Positions 8,812 through 18,821 are shown, counted from the stretch's first letter. The stretch is DNA of 64,000 bases from Bacteroides sp. GM023 (GCF_014750685.1 NZ_JAAXGE010000004.1:1-64000); one strand, 5' to 3'. Notes: generated by a model not told the origin, from the sequence alone. Numbers and translations: made by a program.

Positions 8812-10038
8812 GTGAATTTGCCCTTCTATATAGCCAAGCGTTATCTTTTCTCGAAAAAGAAGCATAATGCTATTAATATCATATCCGGCATTTCTGTGTG
8901 CGGAGTAGCTCTTGCTACGCTTGCACTGGTATGTACGCTTTCCGTTTTTAATGGATTCCAGGATATGGTGGCTAGTTTCTTTACTGCATTCGACCCGCAA
9001 CTAAAAATCACTGTACGTGAAGGGAAAGTCTTCGATGGGCAGGACGAGCGGATACGCGCAGTCTGTGCGCTTCCCGAAATTGATGTATTCACGGAAACGC
9101 TCGAAGAGAATGCGATGGTGCAGTATAAAGACCGCCAGGCTATGGTTGTGTTGAAAGGGGTAGAGGATAATTTTGAAGAACTGACTGCTATTGATAGTAT
9201 TCTCTATGGTGCCGGTGAATTTCTTCTTCATGATTCGATTGTAAATTATGGAGTAATGGGAGTTGAACTGGTAGCCACTTTAGGTACGGGACTACAATTT
9301 GTAGACCCTCTTCAAATATATCTACCGAAGCGGAATGCTAAAGTGAATATGGCAAATCCCGGTGCTTCTTTTAACCGTGATTATCTTTATTCTCCCGGTG
9401 TCGTATTTGTAGTGAATCAACAAGAATACGATGGAAAATATATCTTGACATCTATTGATTTTCTTCGTCAACTACTGGACTATACAACCGAAGTTTCTGC
9501 CATGGAGCTGAAACTAAAGCCAGGTGCCAGTGTCTCGTCTGTGCAATCTAAAATAGAAAAAATACTAGGTGATGATTTCATAGTTCAGAACCGCTATCAG
9601 CAACAAGCGGATGTTTTCCGTATCATGGAGATAGAAAAATTAATTTCATATTTATTTCTTACTTTTATTTTGATGATTGCCTGTTTCAATGTAATTGGCT
9701 CTCTTTCTATGTTGATTCTGGACAAGAAAGATGATGTTGTAACATTGCGTAGCCTTGGTGCGGATGATAAACTCATTTCTCGAATATTTTTGTTTGAAGG
9801 TCGTTTGATCTCTCTTTTCGGTGCAGTTTCCGGTATTATCCTAGGTCTGATTCTATGCTTTATTCAACAGAAGTTCGGTCTAATTTCGTTGGGTGGCGGT
9901 GGTGGCACTTTTGTCGTAGATGCTTATCCTGTAAGTGTTCATGCCTGGGATGTAGTACTTGTTTTTGTGACAGTTCTTGCTGTCGGTTTCCTTTCCGTAT
10001 GGTATCCGGTGCGTTATTTAAGTAAAAGACTTTTGTAA
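8812..10038 (+). CDS. LolC/LolE-like FtsX-family ABC transporter permease
   Basis: A 408-residue inner-membrane protein of the FtsX/MacB permease class, similar in layout to LolC/LolE of the lipoprotein-release complex. The start FYIAKRYLFSKKKHNAINI leads into transmembrane segment 1 (about 20-45), a large periplasmic MacB_PCD domain (about 46-270) follows, and three segments lie at the C-terminus (about 275-400) with the LRSLGADDKLISRIFLFEGRLI cytoplasmic loop that contacts the ATPase (quoted in part: LRSLGADDKLISRIF). It uses a GTG start at 8812. No ATPase gene is adjacent, so its partner must be elsewhere. It appears to be the last gene of the aroQ operon. Lipoprotein export is inferred from family only. 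Confidence 0.86.
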   Translation: MNLPFYIAKRYLFSKKKHNAINIISGISVCGVALATLALVCTLSVFNGFQDMVASFFTAFDPQLKITVREGKVFDGQDERIRAVCALPEIDVFTETLEENAMVQYKDRQAMVVLKGVEDNFEELTAIDSILYGAGEFLLHDSIVNYGVMGVELVATLGTGLQFVDPLQIYLPKRNAKVNMANPGASFNRDYLYSPGVVFVVNQQEYDGKYILTSIDFLRQLLDYTTEVSAMELKLKPGASVSSVQSKIEKILGDDFIVQNRYQQQADVFRIMEIEKLISYLFLTFILMIACFNVIGSLSMLILDKKDDVVTLRSLGADDKLISRIFLFEGRLISLFGAVSGIILGLILCFIQQKFGLISLGGGGGTFVVDAYPVSVHAWDVVLVFVTVLAVGFLSVWYPVRYLSKRLL

Positions 10039-10113
10039 TATTTATTGTATATACTTTTCTATAACTGATAACTTTTAATTCACTTTTTATTTTTATATTT
10101 CCTAATATACCAC

Positions 10114-10121
10114 TATATTTG
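10114..10121 (+). promoter_or_regulatory. Candidate -7 box (TATATTTG) upstream of the ECF sigma gene
   Basis: TATATTTG fits TAnnTTTG and lies 42 bp upstream of the GTG start of the sigma gene. The expected -33 region (about 10091-10095) is only T-rich, so support is moderate. Confidence 0.5.
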
Positions 10122-10162
10122 GCGCAATTTTGTTAATTAGAAATAATCTGTAAAACACTTCC

Positions 10163-10711
10163 GTGAAACCTGAAAGTAATGACATAGACAGAATAGTGAA
10201 CGGTGATGAGACGGCTTTTTACCGTTTTATGGAGCATTATTCCTCACGTTTATATCACTATGTTTATGCTTTGATTGGTCAAAAGGAACCAGCCGAAGAA
10301 GTTGTGAGTGATGTTTTTTATGAAGTTTGGAAAAATAGAAAAACGTTGGCTGGTATAGAAAATATGAATGCTTGGATACAAACGATAACTTACCGGAAGG
10401 CCATTTCTTATCTGAGAAAAGAAACGGGAAAAGCAGATTTATTGCTTGATGATATAGGGGATTTTATATTTGATCCAATCCAATCACCGGATGAGGCGAT
10501 GATTAGTAAAGAGGAAATGGAGAAAATAAACAATGCCATCCAACAGCTACCACCGAAATGTAAACATGTTTTTTTCTTGGCAAAAATAGAAGGCTTACCT
10601 TATAAAGATATTGCGGTACTATTAGATATATCTGTGAAGACCATAAATAATCATATAGCTTTTGCATTGGAAGAAATAGCCAAGAAACTAAATATTCGCT
10701 CTCGAAAATAA
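10163..10711 (+). CDS. ECF-type RNA polymerase sigma-70 factor of PUL1
   Basis: A 182-residue extracytoplasmic-function sigma factor. Region 2 (about residues 10-75) includes FYRFMEHYSSRLYHYVYAL and EEVVSDVFYEVWKNR; region 4 (about 120-175) includes AIQQLPPKCKHVFFLAK and the helix-turn-helix KDIAVLLDISVKTINNHI. It starts with GTG at 10163. It is followed by a FecR-like anti-sigma gene and then by a SusC that has an STN domain, the standard trio for trans-envelope signalling in Bacteroides: the receptor senses its glycan, the anti-sigma releases this factor, and it activates the receptor operon. The target promoter is probably upstream of susC at about 12000-12140. Confidence 0.93.
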   Translation: MKPESNDIDRIVNGDETAFYRFMEHYSSRLYHYVYALIGQKEPAEEVVSDVFYEVWKNRKTLAGIENMNAWIQTITYRKAISYLRKETGKADLLLDDIGDFIFDPIQSPDEAMISKEEMEKINNAIQQLPPKCKHVFFLAKIEGLPYKDIAVLLDISVKTINNHIAFALEEIAKKLNIRSRK

Positions 10712-10873
10712 TATTTCTACTTCTTTGTTATTTTCCTGTGTATCAATAAATTAATGGTAAAATAAACCTGCTTCAAATATCTTTTTTGCGGGAAATGAAA
10801 AAAAAGTTCATTTTTAACTAGGAGATTCTTTTTTAAGTTGCGTCTTTAATAATAGAACAACATTAAAAAGATT

Positions 10874-11989
10874 ATGAACTTGAAAGAATACTTTCGCCTT
10901 GCAAATTTATTTGGTAAATTGAATTCTCAGGAAAAACTTGAGGATGATTTTACTAATACGCCTGAAGGTGAGACGCTGAGATTCTTTTGGGAAAGCTGCG
11001 AACAAGAAAAAATTGATGCTTCTTCCATTATAGAGAAAACGCGCATAAAAATACAAAAAGGTGCAATGAAGCGCAGAAGGAACTACCTATTGATAACTTC
11101 CGCTTCTATTGCTGCTTCTGTTTTGATTTGTATATCAACTATTTATTTTCTGAATCAAACAACTATTGTTGATGTTGATTTACAGGCTATTGCAGAAGGA
11201 ATGGATAGCCAGGCTGTTGATGAAGTAACTCTTATAACTGCTAAAGAACAATTGAATTTAGACGAAGATGCCTTTATCAAATATTCAAAAGAAGGAGAAG
11301 TAGCGGTTAATTCTCAGCTTATTAAAGAAGAAGAGGAAAAAGTCAAGGATGAAGAAGAATATAATCAGTTACTTGTTCCCCCTGGAAAGAGGGCAAGAAT
11401 AGAGTTGTCAGATGGAACTCGTCTAGTGGTAAATTCTCAGTCTAAAGTCATTTATCCTCGTCGTTTTAAAGGTGACATTCGTAAGATATATGCTCAAGGG
11501 GAGGTTTTCTTAGAGGTTGCTCATGATAAAAAACATCCTTTTATTGTCGAATCTGAGGATTTTAATTTGCGAGTACTTGGTACCAAGTTTAATATTTCCA
11601 ATTATAAAGGAAGTACGACCAATATTGTATTGGTAGAAGGATCAGTAGAAGTAACTGATAGAAATGAGAAGAAAGCACAATTGGCTCCACGTGATTTGTT
11701 GAATATAGCTGATGGTGCAATTGCCAGTCAAAAGCAAGTCGATGTAGCTGAATATATTAGTTGGGTAGATGGAATAATGCTATTGAATGGCAATGATTTG
11801 TCACATATAATCCAAAGACTAAGTATTTATTATGGTATATCCATACAGTGTGATCCGCTTGTGGGTAATGAAAAGGTTTATGGAAAACTTGATTTGAAAG
11901 ATGATATAGATGAAGTAATTGAATGTATCCAGCAAACACTGTCATTCACGATAGAAAAAAGAGATACTAGTATATACTTGAATAAATAA
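10874..11989 (+). CDS. FecR-family anti-sigma factor of PUL1
   Basis: A 371-residue single-pass inner-membrane regulator. The cytoplasmic N-terminus (about 1-70) would hold the sigma factor. One transmembrane helix lies at about 75-95 (LLITSASIAASVLICISTIY). A highly acidic linker (EEEEKVKDEEEYNQ) precedes the periplasmic FecR domain, which starts at VPPGKRARIELSDGTRLVVN and runs to about 265. The C-terminal DUF4974/STN-like domain (about 300-370) ends with QCDPLVGNEKVYGKLDLKD and TLSFTIEKRD. It lies 162 bp after the sigma gene; that gap is AT-rich and I see no clear promoter in it. Length and domain order are normal. Confidence 0.92.
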   Translation: MNLKEYFRLANLFGKLNSQEKLEDDFTNTPEGETLRFFWESCEQEKIDASSIIEKTRIKIQKGAMKRRRNYLLITSASIAASVLICISTIYFLNQTTIVDVDLQAIAEGMDSQAVDEVTLITAKEQLNLDEDAFIKYSKEGEVAVNSQLIKEEEEKVKDEEEYNQLLVPPGKRARIELSDGTRLVVNSQSKVIYPRRFKGDIRKIYAQGEVFLEVAHDKKHPFIVESEDFNLRVLGTKFNISNYKGSTTNIVLVEGSVEVTDRNEKKAQLAPRDLLNIADGAIASQKQVDVAEYISWVDGIMLLNGNDLSHIIQRLSIYYGISIQCDPLVGNEKVYGKLDLKDDIDEVIECIQQTLSFTIEKRDTSIYLNK

Positions 11990-12058
11990 TAATTTTTTAA
12001 TTAATCTTTTAAACATGCTGCCTATGAAGAACAGATAATCAACGTGACACACAAAAAA

Positions 12059-12088
12059 ATCGGATAAATATTGCCGTATTTACCCGAT
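12059..12088 (+). promoter_or_regulatory. 12-bp imperfect inverted repeat in the susC1 upstream region
   Basis: ATCGGATAAATA and TATTTACCCGAT flank a 6-bp spacer, matching at 11 of 12 positions. It lies about 57 bp before the susC1 start, inside the 156-bp gap after fecR. It could be a leader hairpin or an operator overlapping the sigma-dependent promoter. No T-run follows, so it is not a usual terminator. Confidence 0.5.
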
Positions 12089-12145
12089 ATTAATTCCTTA
12101 GTTAAATCAATAAATCCAAAATTGTTAACCTAAAAAGAAATTTTT

Positions 12146-15100
12146 ATGGTAAAGAAAAGTATTTTTTTACACTTGAAGAAAAGACTTAAGCTTTTTTGCA
12201 TTATAAATGTCTTTTTTATGATTCCTCTTTCTTCGTTCGGTGCAAATTCTATTCGTTGGAATTCCGAAGAAGATTTATTCTCGGTACAATATGAGAATAC
12301 TACTGTTAAAGATGTTTTAGATTATATCGAGAAACATAGTAAGTACATTTTTATTTATTCAGCAAATGTTCAAAAAAATCTGAATAATAAAGTCTCCATT
12401 TCAGTTTCCAATAAGAAAATAGATGCTGTCTTAAAAGAGTTGTTCTCAGAGACTGGACTGAATTATAAAGTGTCGGGAAGACAAATTACGATTTCAGTTC
12501 CGGAAGCTCCTAAGGTACAACAAGCTACACAGCAAAAAGGTATAAAGGTAACAGGTAACGTTTCAGATGAGAAAGGCGAGCCGCTAATCGGTGTGACAAT
12601 TATTTTGAAGAATGATTCTACTGTACATTCATTGACAGATATGAATGGTAATTATAGTATTATTGTTCCTGCAAGAAAGTCTGTACTTTCTTTCCGTTAT
12701 ATTGGTTTTGTGCCCAGAGAAGAAGTTGTTGATAACCGAAAAGTTGTCAATATACAGATGTCAGAAGACGTAGGCCAATTGGACGAAGTAGTTGTTGTTG
12801 CCTATGGTGCACAAAAGAAAGAATCTGTCGTAGGTTCTATCACAACAATTGAACCCGCAAAATTAAAAGTATCTACCAGTCGTTCATTAAGTAATAATTT
12901 AGCTGGTACGGTTGCAGGTGTATTAGCTGTTCAGCGCTCGGGTGAACCGGGATATGACAATTCTACTTTCTGGATTCGTGGTATCAGTACTTTTCAGGAT
13001 GTAGGTGGTGACCCATTGGTATTGGTTGACGGTATTGAACGTGAATTGAACAATATTGATCCGGAAGAAATTGAATCTTTTTCAGTTTTAAAAGATGCTG
13101 CTGCTAGTGCTGTCTATGGAGTACGTGGTGCGAATGGTGTTATCTTGATTAATACGAAGCGTGGACAGATTGGTAAACCACGTGTAACTGTAAAAGCTGA
13201 GTTTGCTGCTACACAACCTATAAAACTACCAGAATATATTGGTTCTGCTGATTATATGCAACTATTGGATGATGTTCTAGTTGATACAGGACAGAGACCT
13301 CTATATACAGATAAGATTGCGAAAACTCGGGCTAATTATGATCCGGATTTGTATCCGGATGTGGATTGGGTTGATGCAATATCTAAGGATCATGCTTCCA
13401 ATCAACGTGTGACGGTAGATATTTCTGGTGGTACAGAGATTCTACGCTATTCATTTGTGGCCGCTGTTTATAATGAACGTGGTATTTTGGAACGTGATAA
13501 AAAACGTGAATGGGACCCTTCGATTAAATTGCAAAGATATAACGTTCGTTCAAATGTTGATTTGAAATTATCTCCTACTACCCAGTTACGTTTTAATATT
13601 GGAGGATATTTGCAGGATCGTAATTCTACAACACAGAGCATTAGTGAAATATTTAATAGAGCTTTCCGTTCTGTTCCATTTCAATTTCCAGCACAATATT
13701 CTACGGGACAGATTGCAGGAACTGAAGAGTCTAATGTGTGGGCGATGGCGACTCAGATGGGATACCAGCGTACCAGTGCAAGTAAGATTGAGACACTGTT
13801 CTCTTTGGAACAGGATTTGAAGTTTATCACTCCTGGTCTAAAGGTTAAGGGCGTATTTTCTTTTGACCGTTATTCAACAGGAACTGTGATGCGTAAGACA
13901 AACCCGGATATTTATAATGCAGCTTCCGGAAGAACTGAAGAAGGTGAATTGATGTTGACAAAGAAATCGAATGGAAGTAATACGTTGGCACATGAATCTA
14001 CGGGAACTTATGGAACTAAAAGTCTTTATATGGAAGCGACTTTGGCTTATGACCGTACGTTTGCAGAAAAACATGCGTTGGCTGCCATGGTGTTATTTAA
14101 TCGTCGGCATTTTGATAAGGGAGAGAAGTTGCCGTATCGAACACAAGGTATGGCTGGACGTGCATCATACACATATTCTGGGAAATATATAGCAGAGTTC
14201 AATTTCGGTTATAATGGTTCTGAGAATTTTGCCAAGGGCAAACGTTATGGGTTCTTCCCTTCGGGTGCTATTGGTTGGATTGTATCAGAAGAATCATTTA
14301 TGCAACCACTTCGTAAGACTATCTCTAAATTGAAATTGCGTGCATCTTACGGGCAAACAGGTAATGCAAGCTTGGACGGGCGACGTTTTGCATATCTTTC
14401 TACTATCAATGATTCATGGAATGATTTGAAACAATATAATTGGGGAACTGAAGGCGGGTTTAGCCGTAATGGTATGGCTGAAGGTGAGTTTGCAGTACCA
14501 AATTTGACTTGGGAAATTGTAAATAAAGCAAATGTCGGACTGGAATTGGGGTTGTTTAATGGTATGGTAGATTTACAGTTGGATGTATTTGACGAACGTC
14601 GTCATAATATATTTATGCCCCGTGAATCTATTCCAATAACTGCCGGATTTATAAAACAACCATGGGATAATTATGGCAAAATGAAGAATCAAGGTGCGGA
14701 AGTTACATTAAATATTAATAAGCAGTTTAATAAAAATCTGTTTGTGAGTTTGATGGGAACACTTACATATGCTCATAATGAAATCACAGAGAGGGATGAA
14801 CCTGCTGCTGTTGTTGGTACAAATCGTGCGCAAACAGGATATCCGACTGGGCAAAACAGAGGATATATTGCAGAGCGATTATTCACAAATGATGACTTTG
14901 CTGATGTAGCAGCTGGAACGTTAAAAGAGGGTATTCCTACGCAGACTTTTACAGCTAAGTTGCGTCCTGGTGATATAAAGTATGTAGATGTTAATCAAGA
15001 TGGAAAAATTGACGCGTTCGATGTTTCTCCAATTGGAGGACCGGTAAATCCGGAAATAGTTTATGGCTTTGGTTTAAATATGAAATGGAAAGATTTGGAC

Positions 15101-15547
15101 TTTGGCGTATTATTTCAAGGCATAGGGAGAACGTGGAACGTACTTTCTGGTAATATCATTCCTGCATCGAATAAAGGTACAACTTATAATATCTTTACTA
15201 ATTATCAAGACCGCTGGACGGTAGATAACCCAAGTCAGGATGTATTTTATCCACGTTTGGATTATGGTACAAATGCCAATAATAGCCAAAGTTCTACTTG
15301 GTGGTTGCGTAATATGAGCTTTTTGCGTTTGAAGAATATTGAATTAGGATATTCTTTCCCGAAGAAGTGGATGCAAAATATGCTGATCTCAGGGGCTCGT
15401 ATCTTTGTTAGAGGCTCTAATATACTGACATTCTCAAAGTTTGATTTGTGGGATCCGGAAGTAACATCAACGTCTGGTGCTTCAAAGACCGGTGCAGTTT
15501 ATCCAGCAATGAAATCTATATCAGCAGGTTTTGAAATTAAATTCTAA
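12146..15547 (+). CDS. SusC-family TonB-dependent receptor with STN domain (PUL1)
   Basis: A 1133-residue outer-membrane transducer. After the signal peptide (about 1-32) come an STN domain (about 40-110, FSVQYENTTVKDVLDYIEKH), a CarboxypepD_reg-like domain (about 135-210, GNVSDEKGEPLIGVTI), a TonB-box-like stretch (LDEVVVVAYG), the plug (about 225-345, with DPLVLVDGIERELNNIDPEEI and VYGVRGANGVILINT) and the beta-barrel to the C-terminus. The STN domain is what couples the receptor to the FecR/sigma pair upstream; PUL2's SusC lacks it. With SusD 11 bp downstream it should import oligosaccharides in a TonB-dependent manner. The substrate is unknown. The region is clearly more AT-rich than PUL2. 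Confidence 0.95.
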   Translation: MVKKSIFLHLKKRLKLFCIINVFFMIPLSSFGANSIRWNSEEDLFSVQYENTTVKDVLDYIEKHSKYIFIYSANVQKNLNNKVSISVSNKKIDAVLKELFSETGLNYKVSGRQITISVPEAPKVQQATQQKGIKVTGNVSDEKGEPLIGVTIILKNDSTVHSLTDMNGNYSIIVPARKSVLSFRYIGFVPREEVVDNRKVVNIQMSEDVGQLDEVVVVAYGAQKKESVVGSITTIEPAKLKVSTSRSLSNNLAGTVAGVLAVQRSGEPGYDNSTFWIRGISTFQDVGGDPLVLVDGIERELNNIDPEEIESFSVLKDAAASAVYGVRGANGVILINTKRGQIGKPRVTVKAEFAATQPIKLPEYIGSADYMQLLDDVLVDTGQRPLYTDKIAKTRANYDPDLYPDVDWVDAISKDHASNQRVTVDISGGTEILRYSFVAAVYNERGILERDKKREWDPSIKLQRYNVRSNVDLKLSPTTQLRFNIGGYLQDRNSTTQSISEIFNRAFRSVPFQFPAQYSTGQIAGTEESNVWAMATQMGYQRTSASKIETLFSLEQDLKFITPGLKVKGVFSFDRYSTGTVMRKTNPDIYNAASGRTEEGELMLTKKSNGSNTLAHESTGTYGTKSLYMEATLAYDRTFAEKHALAAMVLFNRRHFDKGEKLPYRTQGMAGRASYTYSGKYIAEFNFGYNGSENFAKGKRYGFFPSGAIGWIVSEESFMQPLRKTISKLKLRASYGQTGNASLDGRRFAYLSTINDSWNDLKQYNWGTEGGFSRNGMAEGEFAVPNLTWEIVNKANVGLELGLFNGMVDLQLDVFDERRHNIFMPRESIPITAGFIKQPWDNYGKMKNQGAEVTLNINKQFNKNLFVSLMGTLTYAHNEITERDEPAAVVGTNRAQTGYPTGQNRGYIAERLFTNDDFADVAAGTLKEGIPTQTFTAKLRPGDIKYVDVNQDGKIDAFDVSPIGGPVNPEIVYGFGLNMKWKDLDFGVLFQGIGRTWNVLSGNIIPASNKGTTYNIFTNYQDRWTVDNPSQDVFYPRLDYGTNANNSQSSTWWLRNMSFLRLKNIELGYSFPKKWMQNMLISGARIFVRGSNILTFSKFDLWDPEVTSTSGASKTGAVYPAMKSISAGFEIKF

Positions 15548-15558
15548 GAATTGATAGT

Positions 15559-17493
15559 ATGAAAAATAAAATAAGAAAATTTATAGTATTAGGCATAGTT
15601 GCCATATTCTCTTTATCTTCTTGTTCTGACTATTTAGACAAGGAACCAGACGATCAGCTGACATTAGAAACTGTATTTGAAAATAAAACAAATATGGAAC
15701 GTTGGTTAGCTTATATATACAATGCTACTCCTAAGTTTTATAATTATGATGGTGCAGATGCAGTAGCAGATGAGTTGGCGCCTTCCGTTGGTTGGGAGTC
15801 ACAGGGATTTAAGGCTATTCTCTATCAAAATGGTAACTGGACCTCTGCTAGTGGTGGGGTAATTAATTACTGGAATGATTTTCCTATGCGTATTCGTCAG
15901 GCATATATTTTTATTAAATATGCGCATGCACTTCCGGATGTGACAGAAAAGGAAGTCAATTATATGAAAGCTGAGTGCCGCTTTTTTATTGCTTACTTTC
16001 ATGCTATGATGGCTATGACTTATGGGGCAGTTCCTATCATTCGCGATGCAGCAGAAGAGATTACTGGTGAAACATTGTTGCTGAAGCAAGAACCGTTTAA
16101 TACAGTAGTGGATTGGGCAGCAGAAGAATTATTGGAGGCATCCAAATTATTGCCTGCTTACTATGATGAAGATAATAAATACGGACGTATTACTTCTATC
16201 ATTTGCTTAGCTATGCGTGCTCGCCTGTTAACATTTGCTGCTAGTCCTTTGGTAAATGGAAATCAAGATCCTGACATGGTGAATATGAAAAACTGTGATG
16301 GCGTTTCAATTTTTGATTCTACTTTTAAACCCGAACGTTGGAAGGCTGCTGCTGACGCTAATAAGTTATTAATTGACGAAGCTGAAAAAGCAGGGCATCA
16401 GTTATATATTGAGAAAATCGGAGATGATGTAGATGCATTTCAATCTTATCAGAATGCATTGATGCTACGTTATAACCAAGGGAATATGGAGATTCTTTTC
16501 CCACGAACATATGATGATGCTGGTTATTTTGATCGTCAAGCTAATCCGCGTAGTATGGGTGGTGCAGGTGCTATCGGAGTTACTCAATCTTTGGTGGACG
16601 CGTTCTTTATGAATAATGGATTAGTTCCTATTACTGGGTATACAAATGATGGGGCTGCTCCTATTATTAATCCGGAATCAGGATATAGTGAGTCAGGATA
16701 TTCCACTACTGACGAAAAACATCAGACTACGTGGATGTATGCTACAAAAGGTGGTACTGAGCAAGAAACAGAACATGTGATTGTTCCCAAAAACACGTAT
16801 AAAATGTATTGTGGGCGTGAACCTCGTTTCTATATTTCTGTACTTTATAACGAAGAATATCATTGGGGGAAAGATAAGTCGAATGCAAAAAATAAATTTG
16901 CTAATTTCTTCTCTGGTGGTGAAGACGGTGGTCCTTCACATGACTCGCCAAGTGCAGGATATTTGATACGTAAGCGTGTAGATCCTTCGGCTATTCCTGC
17001 TTCTAGTAGTGGTACTTATAAAAAACGTCAAGGTGTCCTTTATCGTTTGGCTGAAGCTTATCTGAGCTATGCAGAATCACTATATGAATACAGCGTAGCA
17101 ATGGGTACTTATACTAATAATGAGGTTGAAATCTTGGATTATATTAATAGAATTCGCTATAGAGCAGGTATTCCACAATATGGAAATGCGGAGAATCAAA
17201 TACCTGTTGCAGAGGCTCAATTACGCGAACTGATTCGTCGTGAAAGACGTGTGGAGTTGAATTGTGAAGCTGGTGTGCGTTTTGATGACTTACGTCGTTG
17301 GAAGGAAGCCGAAACAGCATTAAATGGAAAATTCTATGGTATGAATGCTTTGGCCAAGAATACAGAAAGAGATGAATATTACAAACGTACTCTCTATCAG
17401 ACTAGACGATTTATTAGTTATTGGTGGCCGATACCTCAGGACGATATTGATAAGAATATTAATCTGAGACAATTGCCGGGATGGTGGAGATAA
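15559..17493 (+). CDS. SusD/RagB-family glycan-binding lipoprotein (PUL1)
   Basis: A 644-residue surface lipoprotein that caps the SusC barrel. The lipobox ends at Cys22 (SLSSC), followed by the usual SDYLDKEPDDQLT start of mature SusD proteins. TPR-like helices are spread through the N-terminal half (for example RQAYIFIKYAHALPDVTEKE, ECRFFIAYFHAMMAMTYGAVP). The C-terminal SusD signature is seen as LIRRERRVELNCEAGVRFDDL and WWPIPQDDIDKN. It is longer than many SusDs (usually 500-600 residues). It starts 11 bp after susC and is surely in the same operon. Confidence 0.94.
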   Translation: MKNKIRKFIVLGIVAIFSLSSCSDYLDKEPDDQLTLETVFENKTNMERWLAYIYNATPKFYNYDGADAVADELAPSVGWESQGFKAILYQNGNWTSASGGVINYWNDFPMRIRQAYIFIKYAHALPDVTEKEVNYMKAECRFFIAYFHAMMAMTYGAVPIIRDAAEEITGETLLLKQEPFNTVVDWAAEELLEASKLLPAYYDEDNKYGRITSIICLAMRARLLTFAASPLVNGNQDPDMVNMKNCDGVSIFDSTFKPERWKAAADANKLLIDEAEKAGHQLYIEKIGDDVDAFQSYQNALMLRYNQGNMEILFPRTYDDAGYFDRQANPRSMGGAGAIGVTQSLVDAFFMNNGLVPITGYTNDGAAPIINPESGYSESGYSTTDEKHQTTWMYATKGGTEQETEHVIVPKNTYKMYCGREPRFYISVLYNEEYHWGKDKSNAKNKFANFFSGGEDGGPSHDSPSAGYLIRKRVDPSAIPASSSGTYKKRQGVLYRLAEAYLSYAESLYEYSVAMGTYTNNEVEILDYINRIRYRAGIPQYGNAENQIPVAEAQLRELIRRERRVELNCEAGVRFDDLRRWKEAETALNGKFYGMNALAKNTERDEYYKRTLYQTRRFISYWWPIPQDDIDKNINLRQLPGWWR

Positions 17494-17512
17494 TGTTTTA
17501 TTTAAGTAAACA

Positions 17513-18757
17513 ATGATAAATATGAGAAAATTTATATCATTCTATAAAATGTTATCGCTAGCAGTATTGGCTTGTATGAGTGCATGCAGCGATGATGATA
17601 ATATTGATAATAGTGATTTTTTTGCAGCTACGGAAACGATGGAATTACGTCCTTCTTCTACTAATATTGAATTAGATGGTAATAATTTAAATGACGTAGT
17701 TCTAACATTTGAGTGGACGAAAGCTCGCCAAATGCCGGATGAGTATGTGATTTCTTATATCACGAAATTAGATATTGAAGGTAATGATTTTGCATCCTGT
17801 GTACGAACAGAAGAAGAGGAGGGCGTTTTTTCCAGAAGCTATACAACTGAACAGTTACAGAAGTTGCTGGTGGAAAAATGGGGACGTACTTATACTAAAC
17901 CGGCAACTTTGCAATTCCGGGTATTGGCAAAATGGGATGGTGGCTCTAGATATGTTATGCCTGAAGTGCGTACCATTAGTGTTGATGTACGTCCATATAA
18001 ACCAATTGTGTTTGATGCGGACAAAGTGTTCTTGGAAGGTAATGCTATTGGGGAACAGCAGGTGCAAATGACACGAACATTGGAAAACGAACACTTGTAT
18101 GCTGCATTATTAGATTTGAAACCGGGATTATTGAAGATACCAGTTGAGTTTGATGGTGAAATTAACTATGTTTCTCCAGAAGGTGAAAGTGATGTAACCT
18201 TATCGGATGATAAAGTTGATACTTTAACGGTGGCGATGAGAAAACCTGCAGCAGCTATTGGATGGAAGATTACTGAAACAGGCGAACATCGTGTTGTTGT
18301 TAACATGGAGGCAAAGACCGTGGCTATTTATCCACCGAGTAAGAAGCTGGAGCCGTTAACTATTGATTGGATTTACAATGGTGCTGAAACAGGGGATATC
18401 AGAACAACTACAGTGACAAATCTATGGTTGCATGGACCTATTAATAGTTGGGGAACTCCTATAGATGGAAACTTTACAGCAAGTTTAGCGGACCCACAGG
18501 TATTGGTACGTAAAGGGGCTGCTCTTTCAGGTGACGCTAAGTTTATTATAGAGTCTGCTAGTCCCAATAATGTATATGCATTTGGTCCTGTTTTGAACAA
18601 TGGTGCTTCTATTACACGAACCCTTGTGCATGGAGTTTATTCCGATATGTCAGGAAGCGCAAGTAGGGCACAACGTGATTCAAACTTTAAAATTCCTGGT
18701 AATACGACACTTATAGCTCTTGATTTGAGAAATAAGAAGATTTTAGTTAATAAGTAA
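17513..18757 (+). CDS. SusE/SusF-like surface glycan-binding lipoprotein (PUL1)
   Basis: A 414-residue lipoprotein (Cys25 from the first ATG; an in-frame ATG at 17522 would make it Cys22 and is an equally good start). Mature sequence begins with an Asp run (SDDDNIDNSD), as in many surface-exported Bacteroides lipoproteins. Residues about 45-160 look like the SusE N-terminal Ig-like domain (LTFEWTKARQMPDEYVISY). The rest resembles SusE/F beta-sandwich modules, with LWLHGPINSWGTPIDGNF near residue 303. The place after susD supports a surface glycan-binding role. Ligand unknown. A perfect hairpin follows the gene at 18769-18798. Confidence 0.82.
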   Translation: MINMRKFISFYKMLSLAVLACMSACSDDDNIDNSDFFAATETMELRPSSTNIELDGNNLNDVVLTFEWTKARQMPDEYVISYITKLDIEGNDFASCVRTEEEEGVFSRSYTTEQLQKLLVEKWGRTYTKPATLQFRVLAKWDGGSRYVMPEVRTISVDVRPYKPIVFDADKVFLEGNAIGEQQVQMTRTLENEHLYAALLDLKPGLLKIPVEFDGEINYVSPEGESDVTLSDDKVDTLTVAMRKPAAAIGWKITETGEHRVVVNMEAKTVAIYPPSKKLEPLTIDWIYNGAETGDIRTTTVTNLWLHGPINSWGTPIDGNFTASLADPQVLVRKGAALSGDAKFIIESASPNNVYAFGPVLNNGASITRTLVHGVYSDMSGSASRAQRDSNFKIPGNTTLIALDLRNKKILVNK

Positions 18758-18768
18758 ATATAGAATAT

Positions 18769-18798
18769 CACTACTGTAGTCTAATTGCTACAGTAGTG
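18769..18798 (+). other. Perfect 11-bp hairpin inside the PUL1 operon
   Basis: CACTACTGTAG and CTACAGTAGTG enclose an 8-base loop. It lies 12 bp after the SusE-like gene and 24 bp before the next start. No T-run follows (ATTAAACTCAATC), so it is better explained as an mRNA 3'-end stabiliser or processing site that sets susCDE expression above the enzyme genes than as a terminator. Confidence 0.7.
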
Positions 18799-18821
18799 AT
18801 TAAACTCAATCTTAAAAAATT

